Shown here: positions 1 through 7,488 of the stretch, one piece after another | Layout: each line of letters begins with the position of its first letter | Position numbering within the stretch: the stretch's first letter is position 1 | Notes under the pieces: model-generated | What the model was told of the DNA's origin: nothing | The model's input: only the letters and a program-made list of their open reading frames with translations | Databases searched by the model: none | From: an uncultured Streptococcus sp. | Lineage (GTDB): Bacteria; Bacillota; Bacilli; Lactobacillales; Streptococcaceae | DNA length: 13,207 nt | Assembly: GCA_902470035.1 (NCBI GenBank) | Contig: CABREZ010000033.1 | Coordinates: 1 to 13,207, forward strand | Direction: 5' to 3' | Position numbers and translations under genes: made by a program

Positions 1-494
1 AAGAAGATGCTGGTCGTGGCTGGCGTAAAGTTGTTGCTTCACCAAAACCAGTGGACATCAAAGAAATCAATACCATCCGTACCTTGTTGAACGACGGACA
101 AGTCGTTGTTGCTGCTGGTGGTGGCGGTATCCCAGTTGTGAAAGAAGCAAATGGTAGCTTGACTGGTGTTGAAGCTGTTATCGACAAAGACTTTGCATCT
201 CAACGTTTGGCTGAACTAGTAGAAGCAGACCTCTTCATCGTTTTGACTGGTGTAGACTATGTTTTTGTAAACTACAACAAACCAGACCAAGAAAAATTGG
301 AACATGTCAATGTCGCTCAATTGGAAGAGTACATCAAACAAGATCAATTTGCACCAGGAAGCATGCTTCCTAAAGTAGAAGCTGCGATTGCCTTTGTAAA
401 TGGTCGTCCAGAAGGAAAAGCAGTCATCACTTCACTTGAAAACCTTGGCGCTTTGATTGAGTCTGAAAGTGGAACGATTATCGTAAAAGACTAA
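1..494 (+). CDS. arcC: Carbamate kinase, 3' part (5' end outside window)
   Basis: Carbamate kinase converts carbamoyl phosphate and ADP to ATP, CO2 and ammonia, the energy-yielding last step of the cytoplasmic arginine deiminase pathway. The reading frame is open from the window edge (first whole codon at 3) and gives about 163 residues, roughly the C-terminal half of the usual ~315. The N-terminus of the visible part reads EDAGRGWRKVVASPKPVDI, the family's central segment, followed by the glycine-rich VVAAGGGGIPV loop, the block IDKDFASQRLAELVEADLF, LTGVDYVFVNY, and GSMLPKVEAAIAFV near the end. A GTG codon at 51 lies inside the conserved domain and is not the start. Downstream come a terminator and then the arcD-type permease, as in streptococcal arc operons. 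Identification is by motif recognition and is secure. Confidence 0.95.
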   Translation, partial: EDAGRGWRKVVASPKPVDIKEINTIRTLLNDGQVVVAAGGGGIPVVKEANGSLTGVEAVIDKDFASQRLAELVEADLFIVLTGVDYVFVNYNKPDQEKLEHVNVAQLEEYIKQDQFAPGSMLPKVEAAIAFVNGRPEGKAVITSLENLGALIESESGTIIVKD

Positions 495-509
495 TTCATA
501 TACATGAGT

Positions 510-567
510 GAGGGGAGTGAACCCCATATTTACAGGAGTTTGTACAAAGTTCCTCCCCTCGTTTTTT
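510..567 (+). terminator. Rho-independent terminator after arcC
   Basis: The arms GAGGGGAG(T)GAAC (510-522) and GTTCCTCCCCTC (549-560) pair with one bulged T. The loop has a smaller TACA/TGTA hairpin (531-534/541-544). A T run follows at 562-567. It lies 15 bases past the arcC stop codon, so arcC transcripts should end here at least partly and arcD should need readthrough or its own promoter. Confidence 0.8.
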
Positions 568-606
568 CTAAAAAAGTTTAGGAAAAACTAGTTTTTTAAT
601 CTTAAA

Positions 607-624
607 TATGATAAAATAAACATA
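607..624. promoter_or_regulatory. ARG-box-like dyad / probable -10 region upstream of arcD
   Basis: TATGATAAAATAAACATA keeps the outer TnTGA...CA pattern of ArgR-family ARG boxes (consensus TNTGAATWWWWATTCANW), with four mismatches in the inner arms. The same bases supply the only plausible -10 sequences before arcD (TATGAT 607-612 or TAAAAT 612-617). No good -35 hexamer lies 16-18 bases upstream, which would suit an activated promoter. An argR-family gene lies only 3 kb away. AT-rich DNA often imitates ARG boxes, so this is a candidate only. Confidence 0.3.
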
Positions 625-625
625 T

Positions 626-640
626 AGGTAAGCGCTTTCT
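626..640. promoter_or_regulatory. CcpA catabolite-responsive element (cre) upstream of arcD
   Basis: AGGTAAGCGCTTTCT matches the cre consensus WTGNAANCGNWNNCW at every fixed position except the second (G for T). It sits just after the probable -10 region, where bound CcpA would block initiation or elongation. Carbon catabolite repression of arginine deiminase operons through CcpA is established in streptococci. This copy lies inside the operon, before arcD. Confidence 0.65.
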
Positions 641-661
641 AAAAGTTTAACCTTTTGAAAG
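635..661 (+). other. Hairpin in the arcD 5' leader
   Basis: CTTTC-t-AAAAG (635-645) pairs with CTTTTGAAAG (652-661) around a six-base loop, giving ten base pairs with one bulged T. No T run follows, so it is not a terminator. It overlaps the right half of the cre box and ends 23 bases before the arcD ribosome binding site. It may stabilise the arcD message or be incidental. Confidence 0.35.
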
Positions 662-698
662 ACTCACTCAAACTTTGTTGCGTTAGGAGGATAAACAA

Positions 699-2213
699 AT
701 GAGTGAAAAAGCGAAAAAAGGGTTTAAGATGCCTTCATCTTATACCGTATTGTTAATCATCATTGCGTTTATGGCAGTGATGACTTGGATTATCCCAGCA
801 GGGGCTTTTGTCGATGGTGTGTATAAATCACAACCTCAAAACCCTCAAGGTATCTGGGATGTATTGATGGCACCGATTCGTGCTATGCTAGGAACGACTC
901 CTGAAGAAGGATCTTTGATTCAAGGAACTAGTGCAGCGATCGACGTAGCCTTCTTCATCTTGATGGTTGGTGGTTTCCTTGGTGTAGTCAATGAAACTGG
1001 TATGCTAGACACTGGTATTGCTTCTATCGTGAAGAAATACAAGGGTCGCGAAAAAATGTTGATTTTGGTGCTTATGCCTTTGTTTGCCCTTGGTGGTACA
1101 ACTTATGGTATGGGTGAAGAAACCATGGCCTTCTATCCTCTCCTTGTGCCAGTTATGATGGCCGTTGGATTTGATAGCTTGACTGGGGTAGCCATTATCT
1201 TGCTTGGTTCACAGATTGGATGTTTGGCATCTACCTTGAACCCATTTGCGACAGGTATCGCATCTTCAACTGCGGGTGTTAGTCTTGGGGAAGGTATCAT
1301 CCTTCGTTTGATCTTCTGGGTTGTCTTGACTGGTCTTAGCACTTGGTTTGTATACAAGTATGCAGATAAGATTCAAAAAGACCCAACTAAATCCCTCACT
1401 TATGCAACTCGTGAAGAAGATATGAAATTCTTCAATGTTGGTGAAGATGATGACAATGTTAACTCAACACTTACTAAGAAACAAAAACAAGTCTTTGTAC
1501 TCTTTGTATTGACCTTTGTTTTGATGGTCTTGAGTTTCATTCCTTGGGAAGGTCTCCATGTTCCTATTTTTAGTAACTTTAACACATGGTTAACAGGCCT
1601 TCCAGTAGTTGGTAAGATTGTTGGTAGCTCAACTGCAGCCCTAGGTACTTGGTACTTCCCAGAAGGAGCAATGCTCTTCGCCTTTATGGGTATCTTGATT
1701 GGTATTGTCTACGGATTGAAAGAAGAACAAATCATTTCTTCATTTATGGCTGGTGCAGCTGACTTGCTCAGCGTAGCCTTGATCGTAGCGATCGCACGTG
1801 GTATCCAAGTTATCATGAACAATGGTATGATTACAGATACGATCCTTAACTGGGGTAAACAAGGACTCAGTGGTCTATCTTCTCAAGTCTTCATCGTCTT
1901 GACTTATATCTTCTACTTGCCAATGTCATTCTTGATCCCATCTTCATCTGGTCTTGCCAGTGCGACAATGGGTATCATGGCTCCATTGGGAGAATTCGTC
2001 AATGTACGTCCAAGCTTGATTATCACTGCCTACCAGTCTGCATCTGGTGTCTTGAACTTGATTGCACCAACTTCTGGTATCGTTATGGGAGCTCTTGCTC
2101 TTGGACGTATCAACATTGCTACTTGGTGGAAATTCATGGCAAAACTTGTAGTTGCTGTTATTGTAATTACCATTGCCCTCCTTCTTCTCGGAACATTCGT
2201 TCCAGCCCTATAA
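699..2213 (+). CDS. arcD: YfcC/DcuC-family permease in the arcD position (probable arginine-ornithine exchanger)
   Basis: This is a 504-residue polytopic membrane protein, probably the exchanger that imports arginine and exports ornithine for the arginine deiminase pathway. It resembles the YfcC-like branch of the DcuC/C4-dicarboxylate carrier superfamily rather than the APC-type ArcD of Pseudomonas; YfcC-type carriers are usual in streptococcal arc operons. Visible features are a short basic N-terminus, a first membrane segment (about 15-36) ending WIIPAGAF, conserved glycine-rich re-entrant-like stretches (GGTTYGMGEETMAFYPLL, about 132-149; SSSGLASATMGIMAPLG, in the C-terminal third), and roughly 11-12 hydrophobic segments. 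A charged cytoplasmic loop rich in D/E/K lies around 225-262. ATG 699 follows AGGAGG (685-690) at eight bases. The next gene begins 19 bases after the stop, so the two are co-transcribed. Substrate is inferred from context only. Confidence 0.85.
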   Translation: MSEKAKKGFKMPSSYTVLLIIIAFMAVMTWIIPAGAFVDGVYKSQPQNPQGIWDVLMAPIRAMLGTTPEEGSLIQGTSAAIDVAFFILMVGGFLGVVNETGMLDTGIASIVKKYKGREKMLILVLMPLFALGGTTYGMGEETMAFYPLLVPVMMAVGFDSLTGVAIILLGSQIGCLASTLNPFATGIASSTAGVSLGEGIILRLIFWVVLTGLSTWFVYKYADKIQKDPTKSLTYATREEDMKFFNVGEDDDNVNSTLTKKQKQVFVLFVLTFVLMVLSFIPWEGLHVPIFSNFNTWLTGLPVVGKIVGSSTAALGTWYFPEGAMLFAFMGILIGIVYGLKEEQIISSFMAGAADLLSVALIVAIARGIQVIMNNGMITDTILNWGKQGLSGLSSQVFIVLTYIFYLPMSFLIPSSSGLASATMGIMAPLGEFVNVRPSLIITAYQSASGVLNLIAPTSGIVMGALALGRINIATWWKFMAKLVVAVIVITIALLLLGTFVPAL

Positions 2214-2232
2214 GAAGTAAAGAGGTGATTCC

Positions 2233-3573
2233 ATGAAAATTGAGATTACAAATCAAGTCAAAGATGACTTTCTAGCTTCATTAAAGACTCTGATTTCTTA
2301 TCCTTCGGTCTTAAACGAAGGCGAAAATGGAACACCGTTTGGACAAGCTATCCAAGATGTCCTTGAGAAAACGTTAGATATTGCTCAAGAAATGGGCTTT
2401 CAAACCTATCTAGATCCTGAAGGATACTATGGATATGCAGAGATCGGTCAGGGGGAAGAACTCCTGGCCGTTCTTTGTCACTTGGATGTTGTTCCAGCCG
2501 GTGATTTAGAAGATTGGCAGACGCCACCTTTTGAGGCGACTCTGAAAGATGGATGGTTGATCGGACGTGGAGTACAAGATGACAAGGGGCCATCCCTTGC
2601 GGCCCTTTACGCAGTTAAGAGTCTGCTTGACCAAGGACTTGTATTTACCAAACGGATTCGCTTTATATTTGGTACGGACGAGGAAACTCTCTGGCGCTGT
2701 ATGAACCGCTACAATCAGCTAGAAGAAAAAGCAGATCTTGGCTTTGCTCCAGATTCGTCCTTTCCATTAACCTATGCTGAAAAAGGCTTGCTTCAAGTGA
2801 AGCTCCATGGACCAGGCTGGGAGGATCGTCCCTTACAAGCTGGTCGTGCCCTTAACGTGGTACCAGATAAGGCAACTTATAAGGGGGAACGCTTAGAGGA
2901 ACTTTTACCAGTGATCGAGCAAAGTGGTGTGAACTATACAGAAGAAACAGGAGCAGTAACCGTTCTTGGACTGTCTAAACACTCCAAGGATGCGGCTGAG
3001 GGTGTCAATGCTATTGTCGGCTTAGCGGAAAGTCTTTCCTTGATCCAGCCTCATCCAGCCCTTCTCTTTATCGCAGATGCTGTCGGGGAAGATGCGACAG
3101 GAGCAGCTCTCTTTGGTGAAATCAAAGATGAACCAAGTGGTGCTCTTTCCTTCAATATTGCGACCCTCTCTATTGATGAAGAGCGATCTGAGATCGGGAT
3201 TGATATTCGGATCCCTGTCCTAGCAGATAAGGATGCTTTAGTAGAGCGATTAACTGAGGTGGCGGCTAGTTATCAACTTCAGTATGAAGAATTTGATTAT
3301 TTAGCTCCACTGTACGTGCCGTTAGATAGTCCATTGGTAAGTACTTTGATGAAGGTCTACCAAGAAGAAACGGGTGATCAAACCCCAGCTATGTCCTCAG
3401 GGGGAGCGACTTTTGCTCGAACCATGGAAAATTGTGTGGCTTATGGGGCCCTCTTCCCTGATGCTCTCCAAACTGAGCACCAGGCTAATGAACGAGCCAA
3501 ACTGGATGATTTATATCGTGCAATGGAAATTTATGCAGAGACTATCCGACAGTTAGCAGGCAAGGAAGCCTAA
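2233..3573 (+). CDS. arcT: M20-family metallodipeptidase (PepV/Sapep-like), arcT position
   Basis: A cytoplasmic zinc-dependent dipeptidase of 446 residues, close to the usual PepV/Sapep length. The M20 metal and catalytic residues are all in place: H83 and D85 in HLDVVPAGD, bridging D116 in GRGVQDDKGP, general base E150 and ligand E151 in GTDEET, D174 in APDSSFP, and C-terminal H416 in QTEHQANE. The lid domain lies between, about 185-330. ATG 2233 follows AGAGGTGAT, and the gene is tightly linked to arcD. In S. gordonii the gene after arcD is called arcT; the name is given here by position. A sensible role is to release arginine from imported dipeptides, feeding the deiminase pathway, but that is inference. 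It ends at a strong bidirectional terminator. Confidence 0.85.
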   Translation: MKIEITNQVKDDFLASLKTLISYPSVLNEGENGTPFGQAIQDVLEKTLDIAQEMGFQTYLDPEGYYGYAEIGQGEELLAVLCHLDVVPAGDLEDWQTPPFEATLKDGWLIGRGVQDDKGPSLAALYAVKSLLDQGLVFTKRIRFIFGTDEETLWRCMNRYNQLEEKADLGFAPDSSFPLTYAEKGLLQVKLHGPGWEDRPLQAGRALNVVPDKATYKGERLEELLPVIEQSGVNYTEETGAVTVLGLSKHSKDAAEGVNAIVGLAESLSLIQPHPALLFIADAVGEDATGAALFGEIKDEPSGALSFNIATLSIDEERSEIGIDIRIPVLADKDALVERLTEVAASYQLQYEEFDYLAPLYVPLDSPLVSTLMKVYQEETGDQTPAMSSGGATFARTMENCVAYGALFPDALQTEHQANERAKLDDLYRAMEIYAETIRQLAGKEA

Positions 3574-3584
3574 TATAGATTTGA

Positions 3585-3625
3585 AAAAGAAAGCTTAGAT
3601 GGTCTGACCATCTAAGCTTTCTTTT
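3585..3625. terminator. Bidirectional terminator shared by arcT (+) and argR (-)
   Basis: A perfect 19-bp stem joins 3585-3603 and 3607-3625 with a three-base loop (CTG). The core is AAGCTTAGATGGT and its complement. A/T tails on both sides give a T run in either direction. The right arm includes the first two bases of the argR stop codon (3624-3626 on the plus strand). Confidence 0.9.
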
Positions 3626-4094
3626 ATTTGCTAAAGAAGAAGGGAGGAGTAAATTCTTTCAATTTTTCAAAGCAGTCCAAGGCACCTTGATTGTCTTCAC
3701 AGATGATGAGGCAGACGTCGTCCCCACAGACCGTTGCGACAATTTGTGGTAATTCAAGGGCGTCTAAGATAGCACCGAAAGATTGAGCCAGTCCAGGGAG
3801 AGTTTTCACCACAACTTGGTTTTGGACGGGACGAAGCATGACGAGGGCATCCTCCATATAAAAACGCAGTCGGTTTTCCCAGCGAGATGGAGCAATGCTA
3901 TTGATGGCATAGTAAGAGGTATCCCCTTCGTTAATTTTTACTAGATTCAAGGATTTGACATCTCTTGAGAGGGTTGACTGGGTCACGATGATGCCGTTCG
4001 CTTCCAGGCTGTCCTGCAATTCTTGTTGGGTTCGAATTTTCTTTTCTGAAATAATGGACCGGATCAGGCGGTGGCGACTTTCGATCTTATTCAT
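3624..4094 (-). CDS. argR: ArgR/AhrC-family arginine regulator (ArcR-type)
   Basis: A 156-residue arginine-responsive transcription regulator, normal length for the family. The N-terminal winged helix (about 1-70) has the recognition motif TQSTLSRDVKSLNLVKI (38-54). The C-terminal oligomerisation/arginine-binding domain has VVVKTLPGLAQSFGAILDAL and CGDDVCLIIC, with the paired aspartates D125-D126. Compared with canonical proteins (PGNAQ, AGDDT), Asn of PGNA is Leu and Thr after GDD is Val, so effector binding may differ. ATG at 4094 follows AAGGAG (4103-4108), which overlaps the queA stop; queA ends 12 bases upstream, so the two form an operon. Position next to the arc genes matches arcR of S. 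gordonii, an arc operon regulator. Streptococci often hold several ArgR paralogs, so the exact target set is not certain. Confidence 0.92.
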   Translation of the reverse strand: MNKIESRHRLIRSIISEKKIRTQQELQDSLEANGIIVTQSTLSRDVKSLNLVKINEGDTSYYAINSIAPSRWENRLRFYMEDALVMLRPVQNQVVVKTLPGLAQSFGAILDALELPQIVATVCGDDVCLIICEDNQGALDCFEKLKEFTPPFFFSK

Positions 4095-4106
4095 TAGGGG
4101 CTCTCC

Positions 4107-5135
4107 TTATTTGATAAACATAGCATCTCCAAAGCTAAAGAAACGGTAGCCTTGGTCGATGGCGTGTTGATAAGCGTCCAGAGTGAGTTCTCGACCTGCG
4201 AAGGCAGAAACGAGCATGACTAAGGTTGATTTTGGTAAGTGGAAGTTGGTTGAAAAGGCGTCGACAACCTGCCACTGATAGCCTGGTTTGATAAAGATAT
4301 TGGTCCAACCAGAGTCAGCTTGTAACTCTCCATTAAACTTATTTCCAATTGTTTCTAAGGTTCGGATAGAAGTGGTTCCAACGGCAACGATTCGGTGTCC
4401 ACTTGCTTTGACTTGTCGAAGAGTTTGGGCGGCTTCTTCAGAGAGTTGATAAAACTCGGAATGCATCTCATGTTGGTCTAGATTATCGACGGATACAGGA
4501 CGGAAGGTTCCCAGTCCGACATGAAGGGTTAGATAAACCAAGTGAACCCCTTTGTCTTCGATCTTTTGTAAGAGCTCTGGTGTGAAATGGAGGCCAGCTG
4601 TAGGAGCAGCGGCTGATCCATTTTCTTTGGCATAGACCGTCTGGTAACGTTCCTGATCTTCTAATTTTTCATGGATGTATGGTGGTAGGGGCATTTCCCC
4701 TAGACTTTCCAAGACTTCAAGGAAAATCCCTTGGTAAGAAAACTCTACGATACAGCCTCCGTGTTCCAGTTTCTTGATGAGAGTTGCTTGGAGACGTCCA
4801 TCTCCAAAACTGACGATTCCTCCCTCTTTGAGACGTTTGGCAGGTTTGGCCAGAACCTCCCATTGATCTCCCTCGATATTTTTTAAGAGGAGAAGCTCCA
4901 CATGACCTCCTGTATCCGGTTTGACCCCATGGAGACGAGCTGGAAGGACACGGGTATTATTCATCACCAAAGCATCCCCTGGTTCTAATTCATTGATAAT
5001 GGCGTCAAAATGCTGGTCTTCCATCTGACCTGTTTGTCGATTGAGGATTAGTAGTTTTGAGGCATCGCGCTTTTCTAGTGGGGTTTGTGCAATTAACTCC
5101 TCAGGGAGGTGAAAATCAAAGTCATTCGTGTTCAT
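4107..5135 (-). CDS. queA: S-adenosylmethionine:tRNA ribosyltransferase-isomerase
   Basis: QueA moves the ribosyl part of S-adenosylmethionine to preQ1 in tRNA, making epoxyqueuosine in the anticodon wobble position (GUN anticodons); it acts in the cytoplasm. The 342-residue length is normal. Signature blocks in order are NNTRVLPARLHG (59-70), PLPPYI (149-154), GSAAAPTAGLHFTPELL (173-189), TLHVGLGTF (203-211), HSEFY (225-229), GTTSIRTLE (253-261) and TNFHLPKSTLVMLVSAFAG (296-314). ATG at 5135 follows AAGGAG (5141-5146) at five bases. It is the first gene of an apparent queA-argR operon, driven from an extended -10 promoter. No sign of damage. Confidence 0.97.
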   Translation of the reverse strand: MNTNDFDFHLPEELIAQTPLEKRDASKLLILNRQTGQMEDQHFDAIINELEPGDALVMNNTRVLPARLHGVKPDTGGHVELLLLKNIEGDQWEVLAKPAKRLKEGGIVSFGDGRLQATLIKKLEHGGCIVEFSYQGIFLEVLESLGEMPLPPYIHEKLEDQERYQTVYAKENGSAAAPTAGLHFTPELLQKIEDKGVHLVYLTLHVGLGTFRPVSVDNLDQHEMHSEFYQLSEEAAQTLRQVKASGHRIVAVGTTSIRTLETIGNKFNGELQADSGWTNIFIKPGYQWQVVDAFSTNFHLPKSTLVMLVSAFAGRELTLDAYQHAIDQGYRFFSFGDAMFIK

Positions 5136-5185
5136 GGTCTCTCCTTGTATATAAATTCTTCTATTTCTTCCATTTAACCTTCCCC

Positions 5186-5214
5186 ATTATATCATGAAAT
5201 AAGAGTGAAACAAA
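5186..5214 (-). promoter_or_regulatory. Extended -10 promoter of queA-argR
   Basis: On the minus strand TGATATAAT (5194-5186) is a full extended -10 element. A weak -35, TTTGTT, lies 17 bases upstream (5214-5209). It is about 50 bases ahead of the queA start and divergent from the nagB promoter. Confidence 0.7.
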
Positions 5215-5280
5215 GGAAATCAGTAGTCGAATTTTAAAGGTATGAAGGTGTAAAATCCTTCTTTCGTATGAAGAAAGCTC

Positions 5281-5309
5281 TTGACAAAAATTGGTCTATA
5301 CCATATAAT
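5281..5309 (+). promoter_or_regulatory. Consensus sigma-A promoter of nagB
   Basis: TTGACA (5281-5286) and TATAAT (5304-5309) are both exact consensus hexamers with the ideal 17-base spacer. The nagB start is 30 bases past the -10. A promoter this strong would be expected to need tight repression; see the operator within its spacer. Confidence 0.93.
5291..5304. promoter_or_regulatory. NagR/DasR-type (GntR family) operator in the nagB promoter
   Basis: The dyad TGGTCTATACCA (5292-5303), in context TTGGTCTATACCAT, resembles the dre site (TGGTCTAGACCA type) bound by NagR/DasR-family GntR repressors of amino sugar genes. It fills the spacer between -35 and -10, so bound repressor would exclude RNA polymerase. 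NagR control of nagB is known in S. mutans; binding here is inferred from sequence and position. No nagR gene is in the window. Confidence 0.75.
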
Positions 5310-5338
5310 GAATATAAGAAATAAGCGGAGGTTTAATC

Positions 5339-6040
5339 ATGAAAGTTATTGAAGTAGCCAATCAAATCGAAGGAGGGCAGGTTGCTTTTGACCTGTTAAA
5401 AGAAAAGTTAGAACAAGGTGCGAAAACTCTGGGGCTTGCGACTGGAAGCAGTCCACTTGAATTTTATAAATTGATTCGGGAGAGTGATCTAGATTTTTCA
5501 GATATGGTTAGTGTCAACTTGGATGAGTATGTCGGCTTGACGGGAGAAGACCCTCAATCTTATCGTTATTTTATGCAGGAAAATTTATTCAATGAGAAAC
5601 CTTTTAAAGTCAGCTATCTTCCAAAAGGAAATGAAGATACTGCAGAAGAAGAAACAGCTCAGTACAATGAAATTTTGGCCCAAAACCCAGTAGATCTGCA
5701 AATTCTAGGAATTGGTCGCAACGGGCATATTGGTTTTAACGAACCTGGAACCCCGTTTGACAGCCAAACGCATTTGGTCCATTTGGATCAATCAACGATT
5801 GAAGCCAACGCTCGCTTCTTTGAAAAAATTGAAGATGTGCCAACTCAAGCCATTTCCATGGGGATTGCGAACATTCTCGATGCTAAGTCTATCATTCTCT
5901 TTGCCTATGGAGAATCAAAGGCACAAGCAATCGCAGGAATGGTCAATGGTCCAAAAACAGAGAGTTTACCAGCGAGTGCGCTTCAAGCTCATCCAGATGT
6001 CGTGATTATTGCAGACCAAGCAGCCTTGAGCCTACTGTAA
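5339..6040 (+). CDS. nagB: Glucosamine-6-phosphate deaminase
   Basis: NagB converts glucosamine 6-phosphate to fructose 6-phosphate and ammonia in the cytoplasm, sending amino sugars from host glycans or wall recycling into glycolysis. At 233 residues it is the short Gram-positive form, lacking the C-terminal allosteric extension of E. coli NagB. Motifs are LGLATGSSPLEFY (31-43, phosphate loop), NLDEYVGL (60-67, with catalytic D62) and LGIGRNGHIGFNEPG (123-137, with H130 and E135), as in B. subtilis NagB. ATG 5339 follows GGAGG (5327-5331) at seven bases. It is monocistronic, between a consensus promoter with a NagR-like operator and a terminator. Nearness to the arc genes is probably coincidental, although both pathways release ammonia. 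Confidence 0.97.
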   Translation: MKVIEVANQIEGGQVAFDLLKEKLEQGAKTLGLATGSSPLEFYKLIRESDLDFSDMVSVNLDEYVGLTGEDPQSYRYFMQENLFNEKPFKVSYLPKGNEDTAEEETAQYNEILAQNPVDLQILGIGRNGHIGFNEPGTPFDSQTHLVHLDQSTIEANARFFEKIEDVPTQAISMGIANILDAKSIILFAYGESKAQAIAGMVNGPKTESLPASALQAHPDVVIIADQAALSLL

Positions 6041-6057
6041 CCAGTTGAAAAAGAGAG

Positions 6058-6092
6058 ACCTATCTGAAATATCCTGAAAGATAGGTTTTTTT
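6058..6092 (+). terminator. Rho-independent terminator of nagB
   Basis: ACCTATCT (6058-6065) pairs perfectly with AGATAGGT (6079-6086) around a 13-base loop. It is followed by a run of seven T (6086-6092), 18 bases after the nagB stop. Confidence 0.88.
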
Positions 6093-6105
6093 ATGGATTG
6101 AAGTA

Positions 6106-6114
6106 TGGTACAAT
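6106..6114 (+). promoter_or_regulatory. Extended -10 promoter of the first carboxypeptidase gene
   Basis: TGGTACAAT has the TGn extension and a -10 that differs from TATAAT in one base. The -35 position falls in the T run of the nagB terminator and is poor. It lies 33 bases before the TTG start. Confidence 0.5.
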
Positions 6115-6147
6115 AAGATAAAATTAAATATTTGAGGAAAATATATT

Positions 6148-7482
6148 TTGAAAAAGAAGTTGCTCGTTTTAGGAATCGTCGTCTTATCTCTACTCCGGCC
6201 TTTGTCGATCGTGGCTGATGAGTTAGTGGATATGGCGCAAAAAATGTATCCCAATGATCATGTGCAGGCCTATAACCGACCAAGGTCTTCCCTCGTTATC
6301 GACGCGAATACCGGGGATGTTTTATGGAAAGACAATATTGATGAAGTGCGGGATCCTGCAAGTATGAGTAAGCTCATGACGTTGTATCTGCTTTTCGAAT
6401 CCATGAAAGAGGGGAAGATTACCAAAGATACGGTTGTCACTGCAACAGCTGCGGATCAATCCATATCAAAAATCTATGAGATTTCCAACAATAATATCGT
6501 TGCAGGCGTAGACTATACGGTCTCTGAATTGATTACCATGACCGCGGTTCCATCCTCTAATGTGGCCACGATTATGTTGGCCAATCTCCTTTCTAACCAC
6601 GATGCGGATGCCTTTATTCAGCGGATGAATGAAAAGTCCAAGGAGCTGGGGATGACCAATACCATTTGGAACAATCCTAGTGGTGCGGCCATTTCAACCT
6701 TCCAAGGTTTATATACCAGTTATAACTATCCAAATGATGCTGCTAACCAGACAACTGCAAGAGACTTGGCTATTCTCGTCTATCATTTTGTGAAAGAATA
6801 TCCTGAGATTCTTAGCTATACCAATCAGGCTAAGGTGACCGTCAAACAAGGAACTCCTTATGAGGAGACTTTTGATACCTATAACTATTCCTTGCCAGGA
6901 GCTAGATATGCTCTTGAAGGCGTAGATGGTCTGAAGACAGGCTCGAGTCCTCGCGGTGCCTTCAACTATATCGCAACTGCTAAACGAGGAGAGCAACGAA
7001 TTATCTCTGTAGTCATGGGAGTTGGTGATTGGTCTGACCAGGATGGTGAATACTATCGACATCCATTTGGCAATGCCTTGATCGAAAAAGCTTTTGCAGA
7101 TTATCGTTATAAGAAGTTATTGGACAAGGGTGTTCAGACGATTGATGGAAAGACTTACACACTGGATCAACCTTTCTATGCTACGGTCAAAAAAGGCGAA
7201 GAGGATCCAAAACTCGTTGTCAAAGATGGACAGCTAGAGGCGGATTCAGGCTTGATGACCCTATCAGAAAAGATTTCTGATGGACTTCCAGTCAAAGAAG
7301 GAGCCGTGAATCAATCGGATACTCAAAGTACTACGGCTTCAACTACAGGGAAATCCTTCCATTTTCCTCTTGAAAGCCTGGTCATTCTGATTCCAATTTT
7401 CATTCTCGCTATGATTCTGTATTTAGAAAGAGCCCATCACAAACAACGTGAGCGCAAGGCTCAGGATCGATACAAAAAATAA
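6148..7482 (+). CDS. D-alanyl-D-alanine carboxypeptidase, DacA/PBP3-like (copy 1)
   Basis: A low-molecular-mass penicillin-binding protein that removes the terminal D-Ala from peptidoglycan pentapeptides outside the membrane. It has 444 residues. A signal peptide runs to about 23 (cleavage near IVA/DEL). The peptidase S11 domain carries all three active-site motifs: S72-MS-K75 (SxxK), S136-S-N138 (SxN) and K263-TG (KTG). A C-terminal beta domain (about 320-385) is followed by a Ser/Thr-rich linker, one membrane helix (about 408-426) and a basic tail, giving membrane anchorage. Translation starts at TTG 6148: GAGGA (6134-6138) is well placed, and no ATG lies upstream in frame or within the signal peptide. 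A paralog lies 1.3 kb downstream across an MFS gene. Pneumococcal DacA (PBP3) is the reference family member; which of the two is its ortholog is unclear. Confidence 0.93.
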   Translation: MKKKLLVLGIVVLSLLRPLSIVADELVDMAQKMYPNDHVQAYNRPRSSLVIDANTGDVLWKDNIDEVRDPASMSKLMTLYLLFESMKEGKITKDTVVTATAADQSISKIYEISNNNIVAGVDYTVSELITMTAVPSSNVATIMLANLLSNHDADAFIQRMNEKSKELGMTNTIWNNPSGAAISTFQGLYTSYNYPNDAANQTTARDLAILVYHFVKEYPEILSYTNQAKVTVKQGTPYEETFDTYNYSLPGARYALEGVDGLKTGSSPRGAFNYIATAKRGEQRIISVVMGVGDWSDQDGEYYRHPFGNALIEKAFADYRYKKLLDKGVQTIDGKTYTLDQPFYATVKKGEEDPKLVVKDGQLEADSGLMTLSEKISDGLPVKEGAVNQSDTQSTTASTTGKSFHFPLESLVILIPIFILAMILYLERAHHKQRERKAQDRYKK

Positions 7483-7488
7483 AGGATT

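Noticed and set aside
1133..1585. Minus-strand open frames inside arcD
   Set aside because: They are shadows of a well-supported membrane protein gene, lack ribosome binding sites and have no recognisable protein features.
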